From Pseudoalteromonas gelatinilytica (GTDB taxonomy: Bacteria; Pseudomonadota; Gammaproteobacteria; Enterobacterales; Alteromonadaceae), in assembly GCF_001641615.1 (NCBI RefSeq), contig NZ_LRRU01000007.1:1-64000 (forward strand): a stretch of DNA of 64,000 nt, read 5' to 3'. Position numbers and translations under genes: made by a program. The stretch's first letter is position 1; each line of letters starts with the position of its first letter. Shown here one piece after another: positions 17,023-26,353 of the stretch. The notes beneath the pieces were generated by a model. The model was not told where the DNA came from and ran no database searches. It saw only the letters and a list, made by a program, of their open reading frames with translations.

Positions 17023-19326
17023 TTAAAAAAAGTTATAAGTGAATGAAACGCCGTATGTTCTTGGGGAAGCATACATGACATCACTGAAACTCAGTTCAGA
17101 CGTTGCTTTATCTGCTTTACTAACTTCAATTTCTTCATCGAGCAGGTTTTTAGTCCACAGCATGACTTCCCATGTGCCATCTGTAGAAACAATGCCTATC
17201 TGGCTATTCACTAGGTTACTGGTACCAAGTTCGGTGGCTGATAAGTTACGCGCATCGCTTTGAACTTTACCACGGTACGAATAATCAACCCCAGCAAACA
17301 GATCCCAATTTTCAGTGAGTGTGGTTTCATAGTTTAGGCTGACGCTTTTCGTCCATTTTGCGGCTCCCGGAAGTTGGTTACCGGTACAGTCGTCAATGGC
17401 ATGGCAGTTTTCAAATTCATCAAAGGTTGCATCAGCATAGCCAATAGCCGCATTCACAGCTAATTGCTTCGTTACTCGGTAGCTTAATTCAGCCTCAATA
17501 CCTTGACTGGTTGCCGATGGGCCATTAACGACTCTGTTGGTGCCATTATCGTCAATAACGCGGGTTTGAATATCTGAGTAGTCTAAGTAAAAAGCAGCCA
17601 TATTTAGACGCATGCGGTGATCAAATAAATCACTTTTAAGGCCTAATTCGTAACTGACAACGGCTTCACGGTCAAAACTCATCTGTGGGTTTAAAGGGTC
17701 GCCACCAATTGATTGTAGAGATTGTGGACGGAAGCTATAACCCCCTTCTTTATAGCCTTTCGATACTTTACCGTAAACGTGGTTGTTGTCGTTTATTGTG
17801 CCATTTAAGCCGACAGTCCATGATAAAAAGTCATCTTTAAGAGTCTGATTTGTGGCTGGAATATCAATGTAATTGAGCAAGTACACGCCCGGCAAAGACG
17901 TTTCCCAGCCGCGTTGAGAAAAGCTCATTTGTTTTTCTACATCTGAGTATCGTAAACCTAAAAAGCCGTTAATTGCTTGAGTGAAATCATAATTAACATT
18001 TGCAAAAATGGCGCTGCTTTTGGTTTGTAATGTGCCGCCATTGATAGGGCCGCTACCCGGTTGTAAGTTAAGGCTCTGTGGGTACGGCTCTGGTAAACCT
18101 GTTGGAATGCCATATATCCCAGTACCACTTAAAAAGTTTTGGTCATTTACAGCCTCATTATTTAAATAGAAAAAACCAGCTACATAGCGTAATGACTGAT
18201 CCGTTGGCGATAAAATCTGAAACTCTTGCGTGAATTGTTCGTTATTTTCGGTTTCGGTACTGAATACGATATCAACGGGAGTTGAGTCCATGTCTGTACC
18301 AATGGTTGAGTCGTACACCTTTTTAGCTGTGATGGATTTAAACTCAAACCCAGAATCAAATTGGTAACTGAGCGTTGTATCTAACCCCCAGTTTTCGCGG
18401 CTTACAAAGTAGCGCTCAGGGTTTACAAACACTTCATGAATATCATCGGTAATAAAATCTTCTGGTGTCATGCCACTTGGGTAAAGACCTAAATACCCAA
18501 GACCTAATTCATAGTCAGTGAGTTTATTCGCAAGAGGAATACTCTTGTCTTTTAAGTATTCAGCGCTGATATCAAGGGTTAGTTTATCTGTTGGTGTGTA
18601 ACGAACTTGCGCGCGACCACCATGACGGTCCTGTGTTGAAAATTCGCTGCCGTCGGCACTATTTTCAACATAACCGTCTCGAGAAACATCAAACAAAGAA
18701 ATACTCGCGGCGAGAACGTCTTCGATCAGAGGCCCTGTTAAATACAGGTTGGTTTTACGAAGACCATAATTGCCTAAGTCGACTTTTACTTTACCTTCAA
18801 CCATATCTGAAGGCTTTTTGGTTGTGATATTAATAACCCCTAAATTGGTATTTTGACCAAATAAAGTGCCTTGTGGGCCACGCAAAACTTCTACTCGCTC
18901 AATATTACTGAGCTCTTGGTTGAATCCTGTTGCTCGTGAATAGACCACACCATCGACATACATGCCCATGCCTGGGCTGGTTCCCGAGTTAAATACGCCA
19001 TTAGGGCTTGATGGAATACCACGCATGTTGATGGTGGTTGTAAATGGTGAAGTGGTGACCATGCTCAAGTTAGGAACAGACTGCTGAATATCTTGAATAT
19101 TTTGAATATTTCCGCGGTCCATTTGCTTGCTGCCAAGCACAGATATTGCCAGCGGCACTTCTTGCAAGTTTTCACCGCGCTTTTGCGCTGTCACAATGAT
19201 TTTTTCGAGTGCTAATTGTTCTTGTTGTGCGGTATCTTGAGTTTCAGCTGCTAGGCTCACGATAGGCAACAAGGTTAATAAACTGGTTATTGTTTTTGCC
19301 AGTTTGTGCTTTTGAAAATGACCCAC
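17023..19326 (-). CDS. TonB-dependent receptor
   Basis: An outer-membrane active-transport receptor of about 767 residues. Upstream TTG codons are possible starts, but AGGAG (19333-19337) sits 6 bases before the GTG at 19326, which I take as the start. Signal peptide (KTITSLLTLLPIVSLAAE), TonB box region (EKIIVTAQKR), plug domain (about 45-165, with VEVLRGPQGTLFGQNTNLGVINI) and a 22-strand barrel ending in VSFTYNFF. The substrate class is not readable; the closest relatives by plug style are nutrient receptors of Alteromonadales/Sphingomonads. Divergent from the AraC regulator, with shared motifs between them. Confidence 0.93.
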   Translation of the reverse strand: MGHFQKHKLAKTITSLLTLLPIVSLAAETQDTAQQEQLALEKIIVTAQKRGENLQEVPLAISVLGSKQMDRGNIQNIQDIQQSVPNLSMVTTSPFTTTINMRGIPSSPNGVFNSGTSPGMGMYVDGVVYSRATGFNQELSNIERVEVLRGPQGTLFGQNTNLGVINITTKKPSDMVEGKVKVDLGNYGLRKTNLYLTGPLIEDVLAASISLFDVSRDGYVENSADGSEFSTQDRHGGRAQVRYTPTDKLTLDISAEYLKDKSIPLANKLTDYELGLGYLGLYPSGMTPEDFITDDIHEVFVNPERYFVSRENWGLDTTLSYQFDSGFEFKSITAKKVYDSTIGTDMDSTPVDIVFSTETENNEQFTQEFQILSPTDQSLRYVAGFFYLNNEAVNDQNFLSGTGIYGIPTGLPEPYPQSLNLQPGSGPINGGTLQTKSSAIFANVNYDFTQAINGFLGLRYSDVEKQMSFSQRGWETSLPGVYLLNYIDIPATNQTLKDDFLSWTVGLNGTINDNNHVYGKVSKGYKEGGYSFRPQSLQSIGGDPLNPQMSFDREAVVSYELGLKSDLFDHRMRLNMAAFYLDYSDIQTRVIDDNGTNRVVNGPSATSQGIEAELSYRVTKQLAVNAAIGYADATFDEFENCHAIDDCTGNQLPGAAKWTKSVSLNYETTLTENWDLFAGVDYSYRGKVQSDARNLSATELGTSNLVNSQIGIVSTDGTWEVMLWTKNLLDEEIEVSKADKATSELSFSDVMYASPRTYGVSFTYNFF

Positions 19327-19403
19327 CAAGCTCTCCTTTTGAAGCAATTAATTATTATTTTTTTCTGGTAAGTTAATCTTTTAAGCGATAAGTTTTGTTA
19401 GTG

Positions 19404-19467
19404 CTTCCGGCTTTGCAAAATAAGAGAAATTAGTTTTAAAGTTTTTACTAATTTGCAAATTCGGAAT
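19404..19467. promoter_or_regulatory. inverted pair of a shared TTCCG-TTTGCAAA motif
   Basis: CTTCCGGCTTTGCAAAATAA at 19404 (plus strand) and ATTCCGAATTTGCAAATTAG at 19448-19467 (minus strand) face each other in the TonB receptor/AraC intergenic region. A third copy occurs at 22298 between the M20 peptidase and esterase genes. Most likely the binding site of the AraC-family regulator at 19541. Confidence 0.6.
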
Positions 19468-19540
19468 ATTAAAAAGCCCGTATTTAGCTGCTTTGGCAGC
19501 TGTGAGATTAAAATAAAAAGAATAATAAAAGTGTATCACT

Positions 19541-20743
19541 ATGGCATTAAATGCGTTTTTATCTAGCCCTTTGACAATTCAGCCGTTCTCTCTTTTTATC
19601 GGCGCATGTATGTGTTTTAGCTTTGGTTTGTCGTTTTTTTTGTGGCGTGCAGGGCCCGGCTCTGCGGGGGCAAAAAATACCATGGCCTTGGTTAGTTTAT
19701 TGATTTCAATGTTGGCTTTAGCTGTCATCATGCAAGCTGAGATACCAGCCCTCAGAGGGCAAGTGTATTACCTCGTCAGTATTCAAATGCTGACGGGTCC
19801 TTTGCTGTATTTTTATGTGTTGTTTCAAACAAGGCCTAATTTCACTCTTCAAGCGACACACTTATGGAATTTGAGTCCGGTACTCATTTTTACACTCATT
19901 TGGCATTGGCAAATGCCCGTTGAGCTTAATCACAGTTTGGCTTTACCTTGTTTTAGTAATGAGTTATGCGATGTGTATCGACAAAATCGTTACCTTCATA
20001 AGGTGGCTGCTTGGGTCAGCAATTTAGCTTATGGCTTTATCATCATTGGGATTCTTAAATCTTACCAAGTGCAAATTAAAAGACGTTTTTCTAATATCGA
20101 AGAGATCAATTTACGCTGGGTCACCATGATTTGCTGGTGCTATATAATCGGTACTCTATTGGCTATTCTATTTGAAGCTGGTCAGTTCTTAGGAAATGAA
20201 TTTAATAGTGGTCATATGCATGAACTTGCGATGCTGGTGACAACCGTTCTAATTGCTCATTACGGGGTGAGACAAGTAACAATCCACGCTGAAGATAATG
20301 AAGAGCCTCGAAACCAGCCAGTAGAAAGCGTATCGAGCAGCAATAAAAAGTACCAAACAAGCAGCTTAACTGAAGTAGATGCTGCTTCACTTTGGCAGCA
20401 ACTGCAGCAATTGATGGTGACTGAACAGCCATACTTAGAGGCGGGTTTAAAGGTGAGTGATTTAGCTAAGCGTTTAGATGTCTCAGTGAGTCATGTATCC
20501 GAAACCATTAACGGTCATGCAGGGTTATCGTTTTACGATTTTATTAATAAGCAGCGAATAGAAGCCGCTATTCGCATCTTAGAAGATCCTAATAAAGCCC
20601 ATTTATCAGCGACTGAAGTTGGCTTTGAGGCTGGTTTTAACTCGGTTTCAACCTTTTACAGCCACTTTAAAAACTATCAAGGTTGTACGCCTAAACAATA
20701 TCGCAGCAATCAAAGTGCGGCTACTGTGAGTTTAAAAAGCTAA
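19541..20743 (+). CDS. membrane-bound AraC-family transcriptional regulator
   Basis: 400 residues. The N-terminal half (about 1-250) holds some seven hydrophobic segments (FSLFIGACMCFSFGLSFFLW, MALVSLLISMLALAVIM, LSPVLIFTLIWHW, YGFIIIGIL and others). A cytoplasmic linker follows, then an AraC/XylS helix-turn-helix pair (about 300-390: LKVSDLAKRLDVSVSHVSETIN and LSATEVGFEAGFNSVSTFYSHFKNYQGCTPKQYR). Such membrane-spanning AraC proteins sense a ligand at the inner membrane. It is divergent from the receptor and next to the peptidase and esterase; the repeated motif at 19404, 19448 and 22298 suggests these are its regulon. Confidence 0.9.
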   Translation: MALNAFLSSPLTIQPFSLFIGACMCFSFGLSFFLWRAGPGSAGAKNTMALVSLLISMLALAVIMQAEIPALRGQVYYLVSIQMLTGPLLYFYVLFQTRPNFTLQATHLWNLSPVLIFTLIWHWQMPVELNHSLALPCFSNELCDVYRQNRYLHKVAAWVSNLAYGFIIIGILKSYQVQIKRRFSNIEEINLRWVTMICWCYIIGTLLAILFEAGQFLGNEFNSGHMHELAMLVTTVLIAHYGVRQVTIHAEDNEEPRNQPVESVSSSNKKYQTSSLTEVDAASLWQQLQQLMVTEQPYLEAGLKVSDLAKRLDVSVSHVSETINGHAGLSFYDFINKQRIEAAIRILEDPNKAHLSATEVGFEAGFNSVSTFYSHFKNYQGCTPKQYRSNQSAATVSLKS

Positions 20744-20769
20744 ACCCACAGTGTGGGTTTAGCGCTCAA

Positions 20770-22239
20770 TTAAAGGTTTTGATCACTTTGCTTGATTAAG
20801 TAGCTATAAAATTGCACCGCTTTAGTTAAGTTCTCGATGCTAATTTTTTCATTTGTACCATGGAAACCGGTTAGCTCTTGTGAAGTGAGCGTCATGGGTA
20901 AGAAGCGATAGCTATCGTCAGCAACTTGTTGGTAGCGACGACTGTCTGTCCCCCCTACTGTTAACCCGGGTACAACTACCAGATCGCCATGAATGCTTTG
21001 TGCAGCATTAGCAAGTAGTTTAAATGCAGGGCTTTCGCTGCTTGATATGGGTGATGGTTCAAATTGTTCAACAATGCCAATCTCAATACGAGGGTCATCA
21101 ATCACTGCATTTACGTAGGCAATGATACTCTCGACGGAATCGCGTGGGTGAATTCGAAAGTTAACTTTTGCTTTAGCTTCGATGGGTAATACGTTTGATT
21201 TCTCACTGCCCGATAACATAGTCGGTGCTGTGGTTGTGCGGAGCATGGCATTAGCAGAGCTCATTTCACTCATTTTATTTTCGATAAGTGAGCCAAATAA
21301 CCATTGGTTGGCAAATAACACACGGCTTGAAAAAGGCATATGACGAGCCATTTTATCGTAAATTTGCGCCGAAATACCTTCAAGACCACCGGGCACTGGG
21401 GCATTTTTTAAGTTTACAATGGCTTGCGCTAAGATACTCACTGCCGTTTCTGAGGGAGGCATTGAGCTGTGACCACCCTTGGCATGTGCGATTAGCTCAA
21501 GGGTTAAATAGCCTTTTTCGGTGACGTTAATACTTGCCACTTTTGGCTCAACACCAGGGATCATACCATCAAGTACAAATGAGCCTTCATCGAGTGACCA
21601 TTCAAGGGCAATAGCTGCATCAGCAAAGTAATCAGCAATTGCTGCAGCACCATATTTACTACCAATTTCTTCATCATGCGTTAGCGCAATATAAACATCT
21701 CGCTTGGGGCGGTAGTCTTGTGCAAGTAAATGAGAGATCGCTTCCATGAGAGTAATTGCTGAGCCTTTATCATCAAGTGTTCCGCGCCCCCAAACATGTT
21801 CACTATCAATGGTGCCAGCAAAGGGAGGGTGGCTCCATAATGACTCTGTGCCGGCAATGACCGGAACGACATCATAATGAGCAGATAATAAAATCGCTTT
21901 GTTATGCGCCTCGCTACCACGCCAATGAAAGAGCAAGGTGTAATCATTAAACTTTTTTAACTCAAGTTGTTGGTGAACATCGGGGTATGTTTGCGCTAGC
22001 CAAGATATAAATGCGCTAAACTGCTGGTAATCAATATCAGAACGATGCTCTTTTGAAATCGTTTTAAATTGCACCGCTTGAGATAAGTGTTCAGCAATCT
22101 GCTGACTGTTTACAGCAATATTGGCTTTAGGGATTGGGGTGATTGCTGCGGGTTTGAATTGCCAAGTGCGAAATAACACAATCGCAGTTAGCAGTAGCAA
22201 AGCCGCTACAAAGCAGATGAGTATTTTTTTTATTGTCAT
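20770..22239 (-). CDS. membrane-anchored M20 family metallopeptidase (PM20D1/CPS1-like)
   Basis: 489 residues. One N-terminal membrane anchor (ILICFVAALLLLTAIVLF) is followed by a di-zinc M20 catalytic domain: SAHYDVVPV, GRGTLDDKGS (bridging Asp), THDEEIGS (general-base Glu and ligand Glu), a dimerisation lid (about 240-360), and the distal His in FHGTNE. The subfamily includes yeast carboxypeptidase S and animal PM20D1, which hydrolyses N-fatty-acyl amino acids. That fits the neighbouring D-aminoacylase and suggests acyl-amino-acid or peptide use in the periplasm. Stop codon 27 bp from the convergent AraC gene. Confidence 0.9.
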   Translation of the reverse strand: MTIKKILICFVAALLLLTAIVLFRTWQFKPAAITPIPKANIAVNSQQIAEHLSQAVQFKTISKEHRSDIDYQQFSAFISWLAQTYPDVHQQLELKKFNDYTLLFHWRGSEAHNKAILLSAHYDVVPVIAGTESLWSHPPFAGTIDSEHVWGRGTLDDKGSAITLMEAISHLLAQDYRPKRDVYIALTHDEEIGSKYGAAAIADYFADAAIALEWSLDEGSFVLDGMIPGVEPKVASINVTEKGYLTLELIAHAKGGHSSMPPSETAVSILAQAIVNLKNAPVPGGLEGISAQIYDKMARHMPFSSRVLFANQWLFGSLIENKMSEMSSANAMLRTTTAPTMLSGSEKSNVLPIEAKAKVNFRIHPRDSVESIIAYVNAVIDDPRIEIGIVEQFEPSPISSSESPAFKLLANAAQSIHGDLVVVPGLTVGGTDSRRYQQVADDSYRFLPMTLTSQELTGFHGTNEKISIENLTKAVQFYSYLIKQSDQNL

Positions 22240-22297
22240 GATTTATTTCACTATTTAGAAAAGTACTGAGTGAGTGAAACGTAAAAATGGCTGGTTT

Positions 22298-22320
22298 ACT
22301 TCCGGTTTTGCAAACTGAGA
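22298..22320 (+). promoter_or_regulatory. third copy of the TTCCG-TTTGCAAA motif
   Basis: ACTTCCGGTTTTGCAAACTG followed by AGA, between the divergent M20 peptidase and esterase genes. It matches the 19404 copy at 14 of the 16 bases from CTTCCGG to GCAAA and beyond. Candidate operator of the AraC-family regulator at 19541. Confidence 0.55.
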
Positions 22321-22453
22321 ATAAATTCTATAAAAAAACTACTTTGGTTGTTGGTTGGAGGTTAAGTCTCAGAAAATGGTGCTCTTTTTTTCTTTGTTTG
22401 TACCTGCAATTCTGTTAGCTTAAAAAATTACCAATTTTTCTTAAGGATAAGTC

Positions 22454-23629
22454 GTGCGACTATTTAAGTTATTCTGTATTAGTGGTTTTTTACTATGTAC
22501 TAGTCATGTAATGGCTCAACCAGCTGCAGATGATGCGGTTACACATTACAGCCAACATACGCATACTATCGAATCAAGTAATCTTAGTGAGCAACGCACT
22601 GTCGTTGTGCAATTACCAAAAAGCTATCAAACACAACCAAACAAAAGATATCCCGTTATTTACCGTTTAGATGGGGCCGGTAATTTACCATTGATTAATG
22701 CTGTGCTTGAGCGCTTACAACAAGATGATCAAGCGCCAGAGGTGATTGTAGTTGCAATTGAAAGCACTAATCGACTTAGAGATTTTTATCCTACAGTGAA
22801 CAAAGAACCACAAGGGCCTGTTGGTGAAGGCGGTGGTGCAGCAAAGTTTTTAGCTTTCGTAGAGCAAGAACTGATGCCTTTGGTTAATAAACAGTATCGT
22901 ACTCATGATTATAGAGTTATTGCCGGAGCCTCAGCTGCGGGTGTACTTGCTCTTTACGCTATGCAGGCTGAGCCTGAGTTATTTCAAGCGCACATTGCTT
23001 ATAGCCCTGCGGTATGGTGGAACTATGGCGCCCCGGCTAAGAGTCTAAATACCTTTGTTACTAAAGCCAAAAGTATTAACAGCTATGTATATATGAATAT
23101 CGGCGAAGAAGCCGGCATTATGCGCGAAAGATACGATGATATGCAGCAAACATTGCAAAATAGTAAGGTGCAAAATCTGCGCTTTAAGAGCGATGCCTTT
23201 GCAGGCGTTTCGCATAACCTAACCTCAGCCGCTGGGGCATTTAATGCGTACCATGGCTTATTTTTATCTAAACATATGCCTTTGAGTGCATTGGGCGATG
23301 ATGTTTCATCAATTGATGCCTATTATCAACGTTTATCTCAGCAATGGGGCGAGCAAATAGCGCCACCAGACCGCGCTGTTAGGTTGCTGGGTTACAGCTT
23401 AACGGATAACCAGCAATTTGAGCGGGCTATTGAGGTGTTTAAGTACAATATCAAAAACTACCCTAAATCAGTGTATGCACTATCAGCTTTGTCATATGGC
23501 TATGAAATGCAAGGTAATACTCGCCAAGCATTAATTCAAATCGAGGCTGCAATCGCTGTTGCAGATGACTCGTATCCCTACCCAGATTACTTAAAAGAGA
23601 CAAAAACGAGGTTACAAGGGCAGCTATAG
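22454..23629 (+). CDS. secreted alpha/beta-hydrolase esterase with TPR tail
   Basis: 391 residues. GTG start preceded by AAGGATAA. Signal peptide ends near VMA-QPA. The core is a putative esterase of the Fes/IroE/esterase-D type (VVVQLPKSYQTQPNKRYPVIYRLDG, then the nucleophile elbow GASAAG and the AYSPAVWW region). The last ~70 residues hold about two TPR-like helical hairpins (AIEVFKYNIKNYPKSVYALSALSYGYEMQGN). Relatives hydrolyse siderophore trilactones or other esters in the periplasm. The shared promoter motif ties it to the receptor/AraC/M20 group. Confidence 0.87.
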   Translation: MRLFKLFCISGFLLCTSHVMAQPAADDAVTHYSQHTHTIESSNLSEQRTVVVQLPKSYQTQPNKRYPVIYRLDGAGNLPLINAVLERLQQDDQAPEVIVVAIESTNRLRDFYPTVNKEPQGPVGEGGGAAKFLAFVEQELMPLVNKQYRTHDYRVIAGASAAGVLALYAMQAEPELFQAHIAYSPAVWWNYGAPAKSLNTFVTKAKSINSYVYMNIGEEAGIMRERYDDMQQTLQNSKVQNLRFKSDAFAGVSHNLTSAAGAFNAYHGLFLSKHMPLSALGDDVSSIDAYYQRLSQQWGEQIAPPDRAVRLLGYSLTDNQQFERAIEVFKYNIKNYPKSVYALSALSYGYEMQGNTRQALIQIEAAIAVADDSYPYPDYLKETKTRLQGQL

Positions 23630-23648
23630 TTAAGCTGCCTTAAACAAA

Positions 23649-24797
23649 TCAATGGTCTTGGTGATAATAGCTTAGGGTTTGTAGGGCTAGCGCAAATACA
23701 TCTGCGCTATTATCACCATTAACGTTTTTAACCACAGTCACCGCGCGTTGATGATCAACACACATAATGGTCATGGTAATGCCACCCATACTTCCGCCAG
23801 AGTGCATTACAGCGTGTGGCATGTCGGCCATCAAGGCTTGTAGTTCAGTATTATGTTGGTACTTTTCTCTTTGTTGATAGTTTTTGAAACCTGTCATCCA
23901 ACCGATACCAAAATCGACCTGTTCACCATTATTGAGAGTGGCTGGGGTAAACATTTCATCCACGGTGCTTGCTTTTAGATAATTGCCCTGCGTGTGAGCT
24001 ACTGCAAACTTGACGATATCACTTGGTGTTGCAATAAAGCCACCGCCAGCCCATTTATAGCTATGATCGGTTTGCGGTGAATTAATTAAACGGCCCTGTT
24101 CAACGCTATAAGGTCTTGCGCGATGTGGGATCAGGGTAAATTGCTCATCAAAATATGTGTCGTTTAACTTGAGTGGCGCGAAGACTTCTTGTTCGATAAT
24201 TTGTCGAAAGTTGCGTTTCGGATCAGCGCCTTCCATCGCAGCGCTTACTAATGTCCAAGCGAATGTTGAATACTGCTGTTTGGTGCCCGGCTCAAACAGT
24301 AGGGGATCATCTTTAAACATGGCTAAAGCGCTATCAATATCGCCATACCATTTGTTGAGTAAAAATTCATTGGCGCCTTTTTTGTAATGGCGGATCCCTG
24401 CGGTATGTGACGCGAGCTGGCGCAGTGTTAAAGCTGCATGTTTTTCTGGCCAGTTAGTTACATAGTCGGTTACAGGTTTGTCTAAGTTAATCAATCCCTT
24501 GTCGTAAAGGCGCATCATAGCAGCTGTAGCAATAAGTTTAGAAACACTGCCAATGCGAACCTTATGCTCTGGACTCATCAAAACTTGGTTTTCGATATCG
24601 GCAAAACCATAACCCTTTGCCGCGATTATTCCTGATTTATCGGCCACCGCGACAGTAATGCCCGGCACCGTTTTCGCACTCACCGCCGATTGAAACGCAG
24701 CATCAATCGCTTGTGGTAGTTCAGCTGCGCTAGTGACATGGGCAGCAATCAACAGTGGTAAGCTGATGAGTGAGCGAGCTATTCGGTGTTTGAGCAT
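23649..24797 (-). CDS. periplasmic beta-lactamase-fold serine hydrolase
   Basis: The upstream Met at 24830 is possible, but AAGGAT 6-7 bases before the ATG at 24797 and the signal peptide beginning MLKHRIARSLISLP favour the latter (382 residues). Class C beta-lactamase/DD-peptidase family: SVSK (SxxK) follows GYGFADIENQ, the second motif is YST in place of the usual YSN, and SGG near MHSGGSMGG is the third. Family members include D-aminopeptidases, DD-carboxypeptidases and esterases. Convergent with the esterase gene. A role in cleaving D-peptides or acyl-peptides would match its neighbours, but this is inference. Confidence 0.85.
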   Translation of the reverse strand: MLKHRIARSLISLPLLIAAHVTSAAELPQAIDAAFQSAVSAKTVPGITVAVADKSGIIAAKGYGFADIENQVLMSPEHKVRIGSVSKLIATAAMMRLYDKGLINLDKPVTDYVTNWPEKHAALTLRQLASHTAGIRHYKKGANEFLLNKWYGDIDSALAMFKDDPLLFEPGTKQQYSTFAWTLVSAAMEGADPKRNFRQIIEQEVFAPLKLNDTYFDEQFTLIPHRARPYSVEQGRLINSPQTDHSYKWAGGGFIATPSDIVKFAVAHTQGNYLKASTVDEMFTPATLNNGEQVDFGIGWMTGFKNYQQREKYQHNTELQALMADMPHAVMHSGGSMGGITMTIMCVDHQRAVTVVKNVNGDNSADVFALALQTLSYYHQDH

Positions 24798-24970
24798 GGC
24801 GGCATCCTTTTTGAGTAACCTTGCAGTCACTCTTGTTATTATTTTTAAGGCATTTTTAGATTGCTCAAATTTTCTCTAGATGACAACCCATAGACGCTTA
24901 ATTGCACATTTTTCACGTTGTGATGAACATTTAAAAAGGGCGTAAATAACAACGATTGATTATTTTTTAG

Positions 24971-24999
24971 TTGCTTTCACTTTTTAAGCTGTTTACAAT
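24971..24999 (+). promoter_or_regulatory. putative sigma-70 promoter of the rtcB2-prfH transcript
   Basis: TTGCTT (24971-24976), 17-bp spacer, TACAAT (24994-24999). Transcription would begin near 25006, giving a leader of about 195 nt with a short ORF and a cloverleaf-like fold. The rest of 24831-25020 is AT-rich and shows nothing else I can name. Confidence 0.45.
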
Positions 25000-25043
25000 C
25001 GCCGCGATTTTAACCATTCACACACTGTAGAGGAGTAAACAAT

Positions 25044-25088
25044 ATGACTTATACAACTTGTTCCTTTGCAGGTCGTTTTCTTGCCTAG
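25044..25088 (+). CDS. 14-codon leader ORF upstream of rtcB2
   Basis: ATG at 25044 follows AGAGGAGTAAACAAT, a stronger ribosome binding site than most in the window. It encodes MTYTTCSFAGRFLA and ends at a TAG inside the first hairpin of the structured leader. Translation of this ORF would open or hold the long-range stem that starts at its ninth codon. It looks like a regulatory leader peptide rather than a functional protein; the consequence is inferred. Confidence 0.55.
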   Translation: MTYTTCSFAGRFLA

Positions 25089-25154
25089 CTCGAAGCTATT
25101 TCTTTATTAGCTTTTCAAAGCTAAGCCTGATCAATTAATCAAAGACCTGCCAAA
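25065..25154 (+). ncRNA. cloverleaf-like structured leader of rtcB2-prfH
   Basis: GCAGGTC (25068-25074) pairs with GACCTGC (25144-25150), extended by TTT/AAA across a bulged C. Inside are three hairpins: TAGCT-CGA-AGCTA (25086-25098), TTAGCT...AGCTAA (25107-25124) and TGAT...ATCA (25128-25141). The result is a closed four-way junction of about 83 nt, tRNA-sized but without tRNA consensus D or T arms. Read by eye; no energy was computed. Probably a cis-acting sensor or an attenuator of the downstream genes. Confidence 0.6.
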
Positions 25155-25201
25155 TCATTTTTCGTTAGCATTTTTCTATTGCAGAGAAAGGAATTGGTAT
25201 T

Positions 25202-26353
25202 ATGGGCAAGTCCGTCCAAAAACTTACTGATAACGTTAGCCTTATTGCGTCTAAAGAGTCGTGGATTGAAGGGCTAGCAATACAACAATTAATTAAAACT
25301 TCTGAATTACCTGGTATGCACGCTGTAGCGGGTATGCCCGATTTACACCCAGGTCGAGGTTACCCCATTGGGGCTGCCTTTTTTACAGAAGGTAGAATTT
25401 ACCCCGCTTTAGTGGGGAATGATATTGGCTGCGGTATGTCGCTTTGGCAAACCAATACTAAGTTAGCCAAGTTAAATGTAGATAAGCTCGCAAAACGCTT
25501 AAGCGATGTTGAACAGCCGCTAGATGAAAGTTGGCACACATTAATTAGCGAGCGAAAACATGAACTGGCTATCACACAAACTGGTTTTGATAGTGCCCTT
25601 GGCACCATAGGTGGTGGCAATCATTTCGCTGAATTTCAGGCGATTGAAGAGGTGTTTGATCAACAAGCGTTACTTGCTTTAGGCCTACAACCTAAACAAT
25701 TGCAGCTATTGGTGCATTCTGGCTCTAGAGGGTTAGGGCAAGCTATTTTAGTTAAGCATATTGCAGAGCATAACCATGATGGCCTTGAGGTAGTAAGTGA
25801 TGCCTTTACAGATTATATGGCTAAACATGACGAAGCACTGCGTTGGGCTCAGTTAAACCGAGAACTGATCGCACGGCGTTTTTTACAAGCTATTCGCGCT
25901 GGCGGCGAACAGGTTTTAGATGTAAATCATAACCTTGTAAGTCAATCACAGATTGCAGGACAAGCAGGCTGGTTACATCGAAAAGGCGCTACACCTAGCG
26001 ATCAAGGGGCTGTGATGATCCCGGGCTCTCGCGGTGATTACAGTTACTTAGTTAAGCCAACGGCTGAGCAAAACGTAAACTTACGCTCCCTTGCACATGG
26101 CGCTGGTCGCAAATGGAAGCGTGGAGAATGCCAAGGCCGCTTGAGTCACAAGTTTAAAAAGGAAGATTTATATCGCACTGCGTTTGGTAGCAGGGTGATC
26201 TGTAATGATAAAACGCTGCTTTATGATGAAGCACCACAAGCTTACAAAGACTGCCAAACAGTTATTAATGACCTTGTTGATGCTGGGCTGGTTACTGTAA
26301 TTGCCAAATTAAAGCCTGTGCTTACCTTTAAAACACAAGGAACGTGCGGATGA
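25202..26353 (+). CDS. RtcB2, RNA ligase RtcB family paired with PrfH
   Basis: 383 residues. A GTP/Mn2+-dependent 3'-phosphate RNA ligase homologue with the metal-binding motifs [22 protein letters not shown] and HSGSRGLG, and the guanylated histidine His299 in [11 protein letters not shown]. It is shorter than housekeeping RtcB (408 residues here) and overlaps prfH by 10 bp, the hallmark of the RtcB2-PrfH pair. That pair is known to repair 16S rRNA cut in the decoding centre after PrfH has released the stalled peptide. GAGAAAGGA precedes the ATG. Confidence 0.92.
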   Translation: MGKSVQKLTDNVSLIASKESWIEGLAIQQLIKTSELPGMHAVAGMPDLHPGRGYPIGAAFFTEGRIYPALVGNDIGCGMSLWQTNTKLAKLNVDKLAKRLSDVEQPLDESWHTLISERKHELAITQTGFDSALGTIGGGNHFAEFQAIEEVFDQQALLALGLQPKQLQLLVHSGSRGLGQAILVKHIAEHNHDGLEVVSDAFTDYMAKHDEALRWAQLNRELIARRFLQAIRAGGEQVLDVNHNLVSQSQIAGQAGWLHRKGATPSDQGAVMIPGSRGDYSYLVKPTAEQNVNLRSLAHGAGRKWKRGECQGRLSHKFKKEDLYRTAFGSRVICNDKTLLYDEAPQAYKDCQTVINDLVDAGLVTVIAKLKPVLTFKTQGTCG

